Below, piece by piece: positions 1-7,383 of a stretch of DNA of 36,904 bases (position 1 is its first letter; every line of letters starts with the position of its first letter). The stretch is from JBJEFI01 sp051873875. GTDB taxonomy: Bacteria; Bacillota; Bacilli; Bacillales; Bacillaceae_G. The notes beneath the pieces were generated by a model, which made no database searches, had not been told where the DNA came from, and worked only from the letters and a program-made list of their open reading frames with translations. A program made the position numbers and the translations under genes. The stretch is from assembly GCA_051873875.1 (NCBI GenBank), contig JBJEFI010000103.1, forward strand, positions 1 through 36,904, written 5' to 3'.

Positions 1-52
1 CGTTTGACTACGGATCAAAAGGTTAGGGGTTCGAGTCCTCTCGGGCGCGCCA
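1..52 (+). tRNA. tRNA-Arg(ACG), 3' part only
   Basis: The window opens inside a tRNA. An anticodon stem TTTGA/TCAAA encloses the loop CTACGGA, which puts ACG at the anticodon. A T-arm with GGTTCGAGTCC and the end CGGGCGC-G-CCA follow, so CCA is encoded. The acceptor 5' strand, D-arm and about 25 nt lie upstream of the window. This matches the Bacillus tRNA-Arg(ACG) layout. It is the last gene of a tRNA cluster and lies 49 bp before a 5S rRNA. Confidence 0.93.
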
Positions 53-101
53 TATCATTGAATCCAATAGAAGGATTTACTTTCATAATTTATATAATAA
101 G

Positions 102-217
102 TCTGGTGACGATAGCGAAGAGGTCACACCCGTTCCCATACCGAACACGGAAGTTAAGCTCTTTAGCGCCGATGGTAGTTGGAGGATTCCTCCTGTGAGA
201 GTAGGACGTTGCCAGGC
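102..217 (+). rRNA. rrf: 5S ribosomal RNA
   Basis: The 116-nt gene contains the universally conserved core CCCGTTCCCATACCGAACAC and AAGTTAAGCTCTT, plus GAGAGTAGGACG near the 3' end. Helix I forms between CTGGTGAC and GTTGCCAG with several G-U pairs, slightly unlike the commoner Bacillus helix (TGGCG/CGCCG). It follows a tRNA rather than 23S rRNA within the window, so it is either the trailing 5S of an rRNA-tRNA operon or an extra copy. Confidence 0.95.
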
Positions 218-222
218 AAAGT

Positions 223-271
223 AAAAGAAGTCAATTTAGAAGCATTGCTTTTAGATTGACTTCTTTTTTAT
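223..271 (+). terminator. Rho-independent terminator of the rRNA/tRNA operon
   Basis: AAAGAAGTCAAT pairs with ATTGACTTCTTT around an A/T-rich centre, followed by a T-run. It lies 6 bp after the 5S gene and ends the operon. Confidence 0.9.
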
Positions 272-424
272 TTAGAACGATAGTATGTAGATGGACGATA
301 AAGTACTTTTATTTTTAATTTTTTTGAAAATTGTATAAGATAAATATATACAAAGATAGTAAGTTTGTCATACACTAGTAATAGGCAATGATTTTCCATG
401 TTGATAAATAAAGGTGGGAGAGAA

Positions 425-667
425 ATGGAAAACGATAAAGAGTTACTACGTATTCGAGTTTTAGGGGATGAAATTTTAAAAGATTTACTAAAGGAAGCGT
501 ATTTTGACCATGAACCTAAATTGCGAGATAGTGTTGAAAACCTTGCAAGAACCGTTGTTGCTTTAACTGATATTGCCTTAGAAAAAGATAATAATCCAGA
601 AAGTACACTTCGTTATGTTGTTTCAAAAATGCGTCAAGCAAGTAATGCAATAAAAGAACAAGCATAA
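425..667 (+). CDS. Small hypothetical helical protein (80 aa)
   Basis: An 80-residue, charged, mostly helical protein beginning MENDKELLRIRV. The start at 425 is chosen because GGTGGGAG lies 7-10 bp upstream; an upstream in-frame ATG at 398 has no ribosome binding site. No membrane segment, signal peptide or cysteine motif is visible, and I do not recognise the family. The gene sits alone between the rRNA operon terminator and its own terminator, so it is probably monocistronic. A/T-rich sequence (218-424) precedes it. It is likely a real gene because the codon use is ordinary, the start is good and a terminator follows, but its function is unknown. Confidence 0.75.
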   Translation: MENDKELLRIRVLGDEILKDLLKEAYFDHEPKLRDSVENLARTVVALTDIALEKDNNPESTLRYVVSKMRQASNAIKEQA

Positions 668-680
668 ATTGAATTTTATG

Positions 681-711
681 AAAAACTTGGTACCTTAACC
701 AAGTTTTTTTT
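681..711 (+). terminator. Rho-independent terminator
   Basis: AAAACTTGGT and ACCAAGTTTT form a 10-bp stem with a 6-nt loop, followed by a run of T. It lies 14 bp after the small ORF ending at 667. Confidence 0.9.
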
Positions 712-767
712 CATTTAATGTAATAACGAAAAGTAGGAAGTATGTGTCATAGTGGAGGCAGCTTAAC

Positions 768-2606
768 ATGAAATTAAAAAGAAATTTATCAAATAAGTGG
801 ATAAATAAATTAAAAGATTATTATTTCGTCGGTTGTTATGTAGGGGAAGCGCTTATTTTACGGGAAGATGGGAAGGTAGAAAGTGATAACCACGTATTAA
901 AAATAAAATGTTTATCTCCTATTCCTGAAAAGTTAATTACGTTTTTTAATAGTTACCAATTTGTTTTTTCATGTACGGTATTTCAATCGATTAACGAGGA
1001 AACCATCTATAAATGGGTAGGGAAAAAAGAAGGCTTAAAAATGGAAGAAGTGACAGCCTTTTTAGAAAATAAGCATGTATTATTTCAATTGTATGAAGAG
1101 AATGGGCAGTTGCTTGTTCAATTAGTTGACTACGTTCCATGTTATCAGGAGGAGTATTATTTTATCATTCCAAGTCCAATACTTCGGCAAAAATTAAAGC
1201 AAAGAGATCTTGAATATCGATTGCATAAAGGGTATTTACCGATTTCCTTTATGACATATAACAATGAATTTCCAGCCCCATCTATTATTTATTATGAAGG
1301 AAAATTGTATGGAAATATTCGCTTAAAGTCTAGTGTAAATGCATATACATTTGTATCTATATTAAGTAGTGCTTTATATATAGATATTACAAAAGAATGG
1401 GATAATATTTTCACCTTTCATATTCATGATGTCTATTATTTACGCTCGTCTGTTTATAATAAACTCGTGCGAGATGTAGTTACAGGTGGAGAGCGAATAC
1501 AAGTAGAAGAAGATGCTCATCTTTTTTTCTGGCAAGAAGAAATGGATTTTTTGGCTGCACTTCAAGCAAATTTAGAAAATAAACAAATTTATTTAGATGA
1601 AAAAGATACAGTAAATTTTCATGTTAGTTTAAAGACTAATAATATTACGATGTTATGTGGACCACCTGGCATTGGAAAATCAAGTCTTGCTCAGATTTAT
1701 GGTTCTACATTGGGAATGAAGGTTGGCAAAGAGCTATTAGTGGTACCAGTATCACCATCTTATTCAGAACCGATGGATATATTAGGTTACTTACATCCAG
1801 AAACAAACACATATATGGTGAGTGAGACGGGAATTGTTCCGCTATTATATGAAGCTCAAGAAAATACAGAAACCCTTTATATGGTTTTATTTGAAGAAAT
1901 GAATTTAAGTCAAATTGAGTTTTGGTTTAGCCCATTTATTAGTATTCTAGAGCAAAATCCTGAGGAGCGTTATCTTCGTTTGTATAGTGATAAAGAAGAA
2001 CAAGGTTTAGTACACATTGGGGATAATGTTATGTTTGTAGGAACAATTAATATGGATGATACAACCAAAAGCATGTCTCCTCGCTTTTTGGATCGAGTAA
2101 ATATGATTGAATTAAAACCTTTAAGCTTTAAAGAAATGGCAGGGCGATTAATAGAAGGAAAGGTTGAAGAACGTACTCTTATTTCGAATGTGATGTATAC
2201 CCAATATCGACATGAATGGATAAGGGAAAATAGTCGATTATCTTTTTTTACAGAAGAGGAGTTGCAACTATTTGATCAGATAAACAGTGTTTTTCGAAAG
2301 TATCTTTTTCAAGATGGGGTATCCTTTCGAAGTGCAATGAAAATGGCTCACTTTATGAATAATATTCCAAATAATGAACAAGGAGAGCATTATTTTAGTC
2401 GATTAGAAGCATTAGATATTCAATTAAGACAACGAATCCTTTCAAAATTAACAATGTTAAGGTATGACGTTGGAATGATTGATGCACCTCTCTTTATTGA
2501 AACGTTGCATGGCTTATTAGCAAGTGAAGAATGCAAAAATATTTCTTCTTTTTCATCTTCATTACAATTTTTAGTAGAATTAAAGTCTTTGCTGGAGAGT
2601 CGTTGA
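768..2606 (+). CDS. McrB-like AAA+ NTPase of a two-gene restriction/defence system
   Basis: A 612-aa protein whose N-terminal 280 or so residues I do not recognise, followed by an AAA+ module. Walker A is GPPGIGKS at residues 298-305. Walker B is MVLFEEMN at 372-379. A sensor-1 region NMDD at 428-431 sits in TINMDDTTKSMSPRFLDR, which matches the NxxD position that marks the McrB GTPase branch (NTAD in E. coli McrB). Family knowledge: McrB-type motors hydrolyse nucleotide to drive a partner nuclease on foreign, often modified, DNA. The stop is followed after one base by the start of the nuclease gene, so the two are co-translated. The N-terminal part may recognise DNA, which is inference. GTP rather than ATP specificity is likely but not proven. 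Confidence 0.85.
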   Translation: MKLKRNLSNKWINKLKDYYFVGCYVGEALILREDGKVESDNHVLKIKCLSPIPEKLITFFNSYQFVFSCTVFQSINEETIYKWVGKKEGLKMEEVTAFLENKHVLFQLYEENGQLLVQLVDYVPCYQEEYYFIIPSPILRQKLKQRDLEYRLHKGYLPISFMTYNNEFPAPSIIYYEGKLYGNIRLKSSVNAYTFVSILSSALYIDITKEWDNIFTFHIHDVYYLRSSVYNKLVRDVVTGGERIQVEEDAHLFFWQEEMDFLAALQANLENKQIYLDEKDTVNFHVSLKTNNITMLCGPPGIGKSSLAQIYGSTLGMKVGKELLVVPVSPSYSEPMDILGYLHPETNTYMVSETGIVPLLYEAQENTETLYMVLFEEMNLSQIEFWFSPFISILEQNPEERYLRLYSDKEEQGLVHIGDNVMFVGTINMDDTTKSMSPRFLDRVNMIELKPLSFKEMAGRLIEGKVEERTLISNVMYTQYRHEWIRENSRLSFFTEEELQLFDQINSVFRKYLFQDGVSFRSAMKMAHFMNNIPNNEQGEHYFSRLEALDIQLRQRILSKLTMLRYDVGMIDAPLFIETLHGLLASEECKNISSFSSSLQFLVELKSLLESR

Positions 2607-2607
2607 A

Positions 2608-4404
2608 ATGGAAACACGTGTATTAGATGATGAGGAGAAGCTTCCGTTTATTTTGCAATTATTAGTGGGACCAAGAGGGAAAGAAGAGGTTATTCCAATT
2701 CAGCATGTTTGCCTAAGCAATATATATGCAGGTAACTGTATTTATTCCATTCAAGAACTAAAGCCAATTAAAATTCAATTAATAACAGATGAAACAATTA
2801 CACTTTTGTTTAGCTGGAATAAAACGTATCGCGTTTATTCTAATGAGGAAGAGGAACGTTGTTATTCTTTAAGTAATAAAGAGTCGCTCGTTACAATTTA
2901 TGAGCATGGAAAAACGGATTATGTTTATCCGTGGCGATTTGGAATTTATCATTTTGAGATTCAGTGGGGGACGAAGCGATTTTATGGAGGTATTCGAATT
3001 GAGCCGAAAAATGTAGATTGGGAACAATTCCAATGGATGCTCTCTTTTATGAATGAATATGTAAATAGTATTTTTTTAGATACAAAGTTTCGGAAAAACA
3101 CGCCATCTATTTTATCCAATCAAAAAAAGCAAAAGATTCTTCATACAATTGATCATTATTTGAAGCATGAGAAACAATTTTTTAAAACTTTAAAAAAAGT
3201 AATCAATGAACGTCATTGGACAATGGAAAAAGAATATGAGTGGAATAGCGTCAGTAAAAAAAGGGATGGAAAAAGCATCGTAAAGGAGCAGAAAAGTCGC
3301 ACTAAATTTTATAATCGGCGTATGTATCGAAAAAAAGGGATTCCTTTTTATCCAGAATTAATGCAGATTTTACAAAATGTCCAGCGTTTTTATGACGATT
3401 TGCAACACATTTTCGATAAAATAGAAAAACAAATAGACATAGTAGGGGGGAAAATCAAAAAAATTAATACGTACTATCATTCTGTCAAAAATAATATTGC
3501 TATTACAGATCGAGACAAAATGAAATATAGGCAATTGACACAAGTGTATCAAATTGAAGTAGATCGTTTACGAATAGAAAGAGAACAAGTTATTCAAATT
3601 ACAAGTGCCCTAAAAGGATTTTATCAATACCTTTTGTTATTATTGAAAAATGAAGAAAAAGAAGAGCAAAAGGGAAATTATAGCAAAAGTGAAAAGCAAT
3701 TACTTCGAATTATTCATGAAATGATTCATCCGAAAAAGAAAAAATTAGAAGTTGAATTAAAACCAACATACTTGCTTTATGAATATTTCATTTTCTTTTC
3801 AAGTATAAATGTGTTAATGGATTTAGGATTTCAAGTAGAGGGAGCATCTGTAGAAGAACAGTTACAAGCTACAATCTTAAATGATGATCTATTAGATGGT
3901 AGCAAAGTGACATTAAAAAAAGGGGAACATGTTTTTCAAGTTGTTTTTAATGAATTGATTGATGGTAACTATGATCAAACACAATGGCGAAAAGGGAAGT
4001 TATTTAGTGGAGAAGAAAGTAAAAAGCCAGATGTGCGATTGGATTATTATATAGAAGATGAACAAGGTCAAGCATTTAAATGGTCGATTTTATTGGAAGT
4101 AAAATATAGTCCACTCTTTAATATTTATCAACAGCTAGGGAATACAAAAGCAATGGAGCAAATGTACAAATACTGGTCTATTAAATATGTGCATGAGGAA
4201 AATGGTAGAAAAAAATATGTTCGTAATCCAATTAAAGAAGTAATATGTGTGTATCCAGGAGGATATCATTATCGAATGATTGAAGATGGATGTGGTATTT
4301 TTTTACAAATGTATCCACAAAAAGACGGGGCAGGCGCGCATACAATCATCGGTTCTAATGAACTAAAAAATATACTTATAAAAGTATTGAAAATGACTGA
4401 ATAA
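2608..4404 (+). CDS. DUF2357/PD-(D/E)XK nuclease, McrC-like partner
   Basis: A 598-aa protein. The N-terminal half (about 1-260) looks like the DUF2357 region that accompanies McrB-type motors. A lysine-rich, probably coiled-coil middle (about 180-370) follows. The C-terminal third carries a nuclease core with KPDVRLDY (acidic D475) and, 22 residues on, LLEVKYSP (E497 and K499). Together these make the D...ExK of the PD-(D/E)XK superfamily (family PDDEXK_7, former DUF524). It starts one base after the stop of the AAA+ gene. The expected role is metal-dependent DNA cleavage powered by the upstream NTPase. No obvious terminator follows. The pair is intact, with no frameshift in either gene. Confidence 0.85.
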   Translation: METRVLDDEEKLPFILQLLVGPRGKEEVIPIQHVCLSNIYAGNCIYSIQELKPIKIQLITDETITLLFSWNKTYRVYSNEEEERCYSLSNKESLVTIYEHGKTDYVYPWRFGIYHFEIQWGTKRFYGGIRIEPKNVDWEQFQWMLSFMNEYVNSIFLDTKFRKNTPSILSNQKKQKILHTIDHYLKHEKQFFKTLKKVINERHWTMEKEYEWNSVSKKRDGKSIVKEQKSRTKFYNRRMYRKKGIPFYPELMQILQNVQRFYDDLQHIFDKIEKQIDIVGGKIKKINTYYHSVKNNIAITDRDKMKYRQLTQVYQIEVDRLRIEREQVIQITSALKGFYQYLLLLLKNEEKEEQKGNYSKSEKQLLRIIHEMIHPKKKKLEVELKPTYLLYEYFIFFSSINVLMDLGFQVEGASVEEQLQATILNDDLLDGSKVTLKKGEHVFQVVFNELIDGNYDQTQWRKGKLFSGEESKKPDVRLDYYIEDEQGQAFKWSILLEVKYSPLFNIYQQLGNTKAMEQMYKYWSIKYVHEENGRKKYVRNPIKEVICVYPGGYHYRMIEDGCGIFLQMYPQKDGAGAHTIIGSNELKNILIKVLKMTE

Positions 4405-4641
4405 GGTGTTGGTATTCTTTTTTTAGATAAATAGGAAATTTTATGAATGAAGTCTTGGTTCATCTAATAGGAGGGGAAGATGGACTAAACTTTGTTTAAT
4501 GATTAGAAATAAAGAAGGGGTAAAATGGAATAAATGGGGAATAGAAGGCAATCTAATTGATATTATGATAGTTCCATAATAAAATATATATATTGAAAGC
4601 GTTGTCAACAAAGGGGGAGACATCCTTTTAGGGGGGATTAG
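4405..4641 (+). other. Intergenic, possible decayed short gene with two minimal ORFs
   Basis: No full gene is visible. Two strong Shine-Dalgarno-like stretches are each followed by a start and almost immediate stop: AGGAGGGG then ATG GAC TAA (about 4470-4487) and GAAGGGG then ATG GAA TAA (about 4515-4534). In a different frame from about 4479 the DNA reads as a coherent short peptide ending LIDIMIVP at about 4579. This suggests a frameshifted remnant, but it may be chance. Confidence 0.3.
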
Positions 4642-5205
4642 ATGTTCAAGCGGGTAGAAAATAAAGGAGATTTAGAGCTATTTGAGCAAATATGGGCAGA
4701 TTTTTGTGAAGAAAGCGGCATTTTGTTTTTAAATTATTGTAATCAAAGTGATAAATATCTTGTATTGGATGATAAAAATCATGCAATTGGGACAGTTGAG
4801 ATTGGAACATACGACAAACATTATTCAAATGTAGAAAAAATGTTTCCATTTTCACAATCAAAGGAAGTATTAGCATTACACGATAAAAAAATATGTGAAG
4901 TAAGCAAATTAACCATTGATAAACAATATCGTGGAAAAGGTTTTTTTAAACGATTGATTGCATTACTCGCAATTCATGCTGTTGAAAATGAAGTGGATTG
5001 GTATATAGGGGTTGCCAATTTAAGAGTGCTTAAATATGTAAAAACATTAGGTTTTGAGATTTATTCGATTGGTGAGCCTGTTGCATTGAGCAATCGTATT
5101 CAAGGAATTCCGTTTTTATTAAACGCAAAGCATGGTGTAACACATGCGTCATCGTTTTCAGATTTTAGGTATTTGCTCGAAGCGTATCGAGTACAATCTG
5201 GTTAG
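4642..5205 (+). CDS. GNAT-fold acetyltransferase-like protein
   Basis: A 187-aa protein with a GNAT acetyl-CoA motif A region, VSKLTIDKQYRGKGFFKRL (about residues 88-106), containing the Q/RxxGxG-type loop QYRGKG. A second conserved-looking stretch NLRVLKYVKTLGFEIYSIG (about 131-149) matches the motif B 'Y..LGF' position. Length and layout also resemble N-acyl amino acid/homoserine-lactone synthase-like GNATs. The substrate cannot be read from the sequence. The start has GGGGGATTAG directly upstream, a slightly close but strong site. It follows the McrBC-like pair by 237 bp and is followed by a terminator, so it is probably its own transcript. Confidence 0.7.
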   Translation: MFKRVENKGDLELFEQIWADFCEESGILFLNYCNQSDKYLVLDDKNHAIGTVEIGTYDKHYSNVEKMFPFSQSKEVLALHDKKICEVSKLTIDKQYRGKGFFKRLIALLAIHAVENEVDWYIGVANLRVLKYVKTLGFEIYSIGEPVALSNRIQGIPFLLNAKHGVTHASSFSDFRYLLEAYRVQSG

Positions 5206-5317
5206 GAATCGAATAGAAAAAAGAGATAGTTTACTCTGTAAAACTAATAACGAATAATTATTAATTATCTTTACAGAATAAAGTTTTTTATAAGATGTTA
5301 CACATTATATAAATATT

Positions 5318-5355
5318 AGTACATTACTTATTGGATAAGTAGTGTACTTTTTTTG
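5318..5355 (+). terminator. Rho-independent terminator
   Basis: GTACATTACTTAT and ATAAGTAGTGTAC form a long stem with a 3-nt loop, then seven T. It ends the GNAT gene transcript about 115 bp downstream of its stop. An extra weak inverted repeat (CTGTAAA/TTTACAG) lies upstream of it. Confidence 0.85.
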
Positions 5356-5371
5356 TTTTAAAGACCTCTTT

Positions 5372-5398
5372 ATGATCTCATATACCACAACAACATGT
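5372..5398 (+). repeat. Left arm of a ~26-bp inverted repeat
   Basis: The arm begins ATGATCTCAT and continues TACCACAACAACA before TGT. It matches the reverse complement of 6008-6035 with one substitution and one single-base indel. Outside the arms the similarity stops, as expected for terminal repeats of a small element. A clean target duplication is not evident. Confidence 0.7.
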
Positions 5399-5454
5399 AT
5401 CTGAAAAATAATGATTTACTACGACATATATATAGGTTATTGTTGAGAATACAT

Positions 5455-5607
5455 ATGAAGTTTGAATATTTAGTTTTATGGGACTTTAATAATGAAGGAA
5501 TAAACAGTGAAAGGAGGATTTTTTACTTTTGATAGAGAATTTATAAAATAAATGGCTATTGCTATGGAACTAAAGAGGCAGGATTGTTAAAGAATGAGTT
5601 AAAGTGA
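5455..5607 (+). pseudogene. Decayed small gene (frameshifted remnant)
   Basis: From ATG 5455 the DNA reads 25 codons (starting MKFEYLVLWDF) to a stop at 5530. In another frame, about 5547-5607, it continues as KINGYCYGTKEAGLLKNELK before a stop. Both pieces look protein-like but are separated by stops and frame changes. I do not recognise the family. The remnant lies inside the inverted-repeat-bounded segment. The call is tentative. Confidence 0.3.
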
Positions 5608-5654
5608 AACCTTATTCATAGTGTTCCGTATAAAAATAAAAAGGAGTGAAAAGA

Positions 5655-5891
5655 TTGAAAAAATATGTTGTATTTTTAATTAGTTTTGTCCTGTTGTATA
5701 TAGTATTACAATTTTTATCAGGTTGGATTCTAACAGCTCTCTATACTCCTCATTTATCATTAACGAACAATAATTTAAGTCAAGAAGTAGTGTTTGGGCA
5801 GAATTCTATAATTCCGTTGCTAGCAACTTTATCAATAGCAACATTAGCCTACTTTTTATCACAGAAATTATTTGTAACGACTAAAAAATAA
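5655..5891 (+). CDS. Small two-TM membrane protein (78 aa)
   Basis: A short hydrophobic protein with one membrane segment at about residues 4-28 (VVFLISFVLLYIVLQFL) and another at about 48-66 (IIPLLATLSIATLAYFLSQ), ending in basic residues. The TTG at 5655 is preferred as start: AAGGAG sits 8-9 bp upstream, whereas the in-frame GTG at 5646 is part of that binding site. A terminator follows at once. I do not recognise a family. It is the only intact gene between the two arms of the inverted repeat (5372-6035), so it may be cargo of a small element. Confidence 0.65.
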   Translation: MKKYVVFLISFVLLYIVLQFLSGWILTALYTPHLSLTNNNLSQEVVFGQNSIIPLLATLSIATLAYFLSQKLFVTTKK

Positions 5892-5901
5892 TACTTTTAG
5901 C

Positions 5902-5935
5902 GAGGTAATGCTTAAACAAGGCATTGCTTTTTTTC
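5902..5935 (+). terminator. Rho-independent terminator
   Basis: GGTAATGC pairs with GCATTGCT around a 7-8-nt loop, followed by a T-run. It lies 10 bp after the two-TM ORF. Confidence 0.8.
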
Positions 5936-6007
5936 TTGTCCGTATAATAAAGAAATTTGTGAAGAAATGTATTTAAACTATCGGGTACTTTAGTTAGACA
6001 ACAGACA

Positions 6008-6035
6008 ACATTGTTGTTGTGGTAAATGAGATCAT
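6008..6035 (-). repeat. Right arm of the ~26-bp inverted repeat
   Basis: Reads ACATTGTTGTTGTGGTA then AATGAGATCAT. Its reverse complement matches 5372-5398 almost perfectly. The arm itself overlaps a short palindrome (ACAACATTGTTGT, 6005-6017). Confidence 0.7.
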
Positions 6036-6050
6036 TTGTTGTACAAAAAA

Positions 6051-6101
6051 GGATAGATGAATACAGGTATTTTAGTCCTGTTCATCTATCCTTTCTTTTT
6101 C
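6051..6101. terminator. Strong bidirectional-type hairpin terminator
   Basis: GGATAGATGAA-CAGG pairs with CCTG-TTCATCTATCC (15 bp or so) with A-runs upstream and T-runs downstream. It can end transcripts from either side, including racA arriving on the minus strand. The remainder of the 5892-6214 gap holds the right repeat arm and no gene that I can see. Confidence 0.8.
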
Positions 6102-6214
6102 TGTATAAAATGTGTGACATTATACTCGGTTATTTAATTCTAAATGATTTTAAAAAATTTCTTGACTTTTAATAAAATAGTTACTACTATCTCTTTTTTA
6201 ATCATAATCATTTT

Positions 6215-6679
6215 TTATACAATGTTGGCATCAGACCTAAAAATAGAAGAGAAAAAAGAGTTTTTTCTTTTTCTTGTTACGTCAATTTGTTTTAAGTGCT
6301 GTTGAGATTCAATAAGCTGCTTCATAGCATCTAGCTCAGCTTGTATAGCACTGTTTTCTTGGCGTAATTCTTCCAACTCGCGTCGATGCTGTAGTAATTG
6401 ATATTGAATTGTTTCATAGCTAAAATCTCGAAGAGACTGTTCAATTTTATCAAGGCGTTCATTTGTTATACTTGCTTCCTGTTGAGTAGAAGATGAGACA
6501 ATACCGATTCGATTTGGAACTTGCGGAACATATTCAGCTATGCGTAATACTTCTTCTCTTGTAAAAAGATAGTGACCTAATTCGTTTTTCTCAGGTGTGA
6601 TATTTATTTTTTTTGCAATTGATAATACAGTCTTAGGTGACAATTTTAGTTTTTGTGCAACTTGTGATGTTTTCATCAT
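6215..6679 (-). CDS. racA: RacA, chromosome-anchoring protein
   Basis: A 154-aa protein with an N-terminal MerR-like winged helix (residues 1-45: SQVAQKLKLSPKTV and NELGHYLFT), a coiled coil (about 75-130, containing the RacA-type YQLLQHRRELEEL) and a basic C-terminal tail ending FFSSIFRSDA. Family knowledge: RacA binds centromere-like sites near the origin and tethers the chromosome to DivIVA at the pole during axial filament formation in sporulation. It is somewhat shorter than the B. subtilis protein as I remember it (about 180 aa), with the shortening in the linker. GGGAG lies 9 bp upstream of the first of two adjacent ATGs; the second (6676) is also possible. Confidence 0.92.
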   Translation of the reverse strand: MMKTSQVAQKLKLSPKTVLSIAKKINITPEKNELGHYLFTREEVLRIAEYVPQVPNRIGIVSSSTQQEASITNERLDKIEQSLRDFSYETIQYQLLQHRRELEELRQENSAIQAELDAMKQLIESQQHLKQIDVTRKRKNSFFSSIFRSDANIV

Positions 6680-6726
6680 CCTTCATCGCTCCCTCGCCAT
6701 CTCTATTTTTATTTGTTATATAACGA

Positions 6727-6753
6727 GTTCGAGAGCGGAAAAAAATTTCCTTC
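6727..6753 (-). promoter_or_regulatory. Candidate sigma-H promoter for racA
   Basis: On the minus strand GAAGGAAAT matches the sigma-H -35 element (RNAGGAWWW). About 11-14 bp later CTCGAAC is a partial -10 match (GAAC where GAAT is expected). In B. subtilis racA is expressed early in sporulation. The -10 is imperfect, so this is only a candidate. Confidence 0.3.
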
Positions 6754-6815
6754 ACGCTTGACAAAACAAGTGGTCGTTAGGCAAATGTTCTAAAATTTTT
6801 CGTTATGATGACAAA

Positions 6816-7199
6816 CTAAAGTCGAAAAAGGTCATCTTGGATATAAATATTTTCAAGTTCGACAGCCGTTGAAGATGCTAATACTAATCCAATGCTAGTA
6901 TCACTATTTAAATTTTGAACAATCGAAAATGGGATACCAGCTGCTGTTGCTTGTTTAATATATGGAGAAAGATACGAATAAGAAATGCCTCCATTTAAAA
7001 GAAGTGTACAATTTTTTTGTTTTTTCATTTCATCAATAATTTCTTTATATATGATAGGACGCATCGTTTGAGCAATTGTTAATGCTTTGTAAATACGCTC
7101 ACGAAATGTACCTAAATACATTTTTTTCTCGGCAGGATTAATTTCTTTTGCACCGTATATGCCTTCATTTAAATAATCATCTATTTTTTTGTTATACAT
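6816..7199 (-). CDS. yueI: YueI family protein (DUF1694)
   Basis: A 127-aa protein matching the YueI family by its order of motifs: YLNEGIYGAKEINPAEKKMYLGTFRER near the start, TLLLNGGISY in the middle, and GLVLA...ENIYIQDDLF at the end. The family is widespread in Firmicutes and its biochemical role is unknown; it adopts a fold with ribosomal L7Ae-like features in some models, which I cannot confirm here. ATG 7199 is chosen as start because GAGGTG is 6 bp upstream; the in-frame GTG at 7208 is inside that site. It lies downstream of no visible operon partner and 136 bp before racA in the same direction. Confidence 0.88.
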   Translation of the reverse strand: MYNKKIDDYLNEGIYGAKEINPAEKKMYLGTFRERIYKALTIAQTMRPIIYKEIIDEMKKQKNCTLLLNGGISYSYLSPYIKQATAAGIPFSIVQNLNSDTSIGLVLASSTAVELENIYIQDDLFRL

Positions 7200-7383
7200 A
7201 ATAGACACCTCAAGTCATTTTTTATTATTCTGACATAATAGATAAATGTTGTAAAGAGTTTTGTAAATAGGGAAAAGTAATTAGAATTTTTTAAAAATAA
7301 TCAAAATTACCTACACTTTTTTTAGTTAGTATGTTAATATTTAGGGAAAGATAGGCTCATTAATCATGATAACTATAAAATAA

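Noticed and set aside
5646..5654. GTG 5646 as start of the two-TM protein
   Set aside because: The GTG is part of the AAGGAGTG ribosome site; TTG 5655 has correct spacing.
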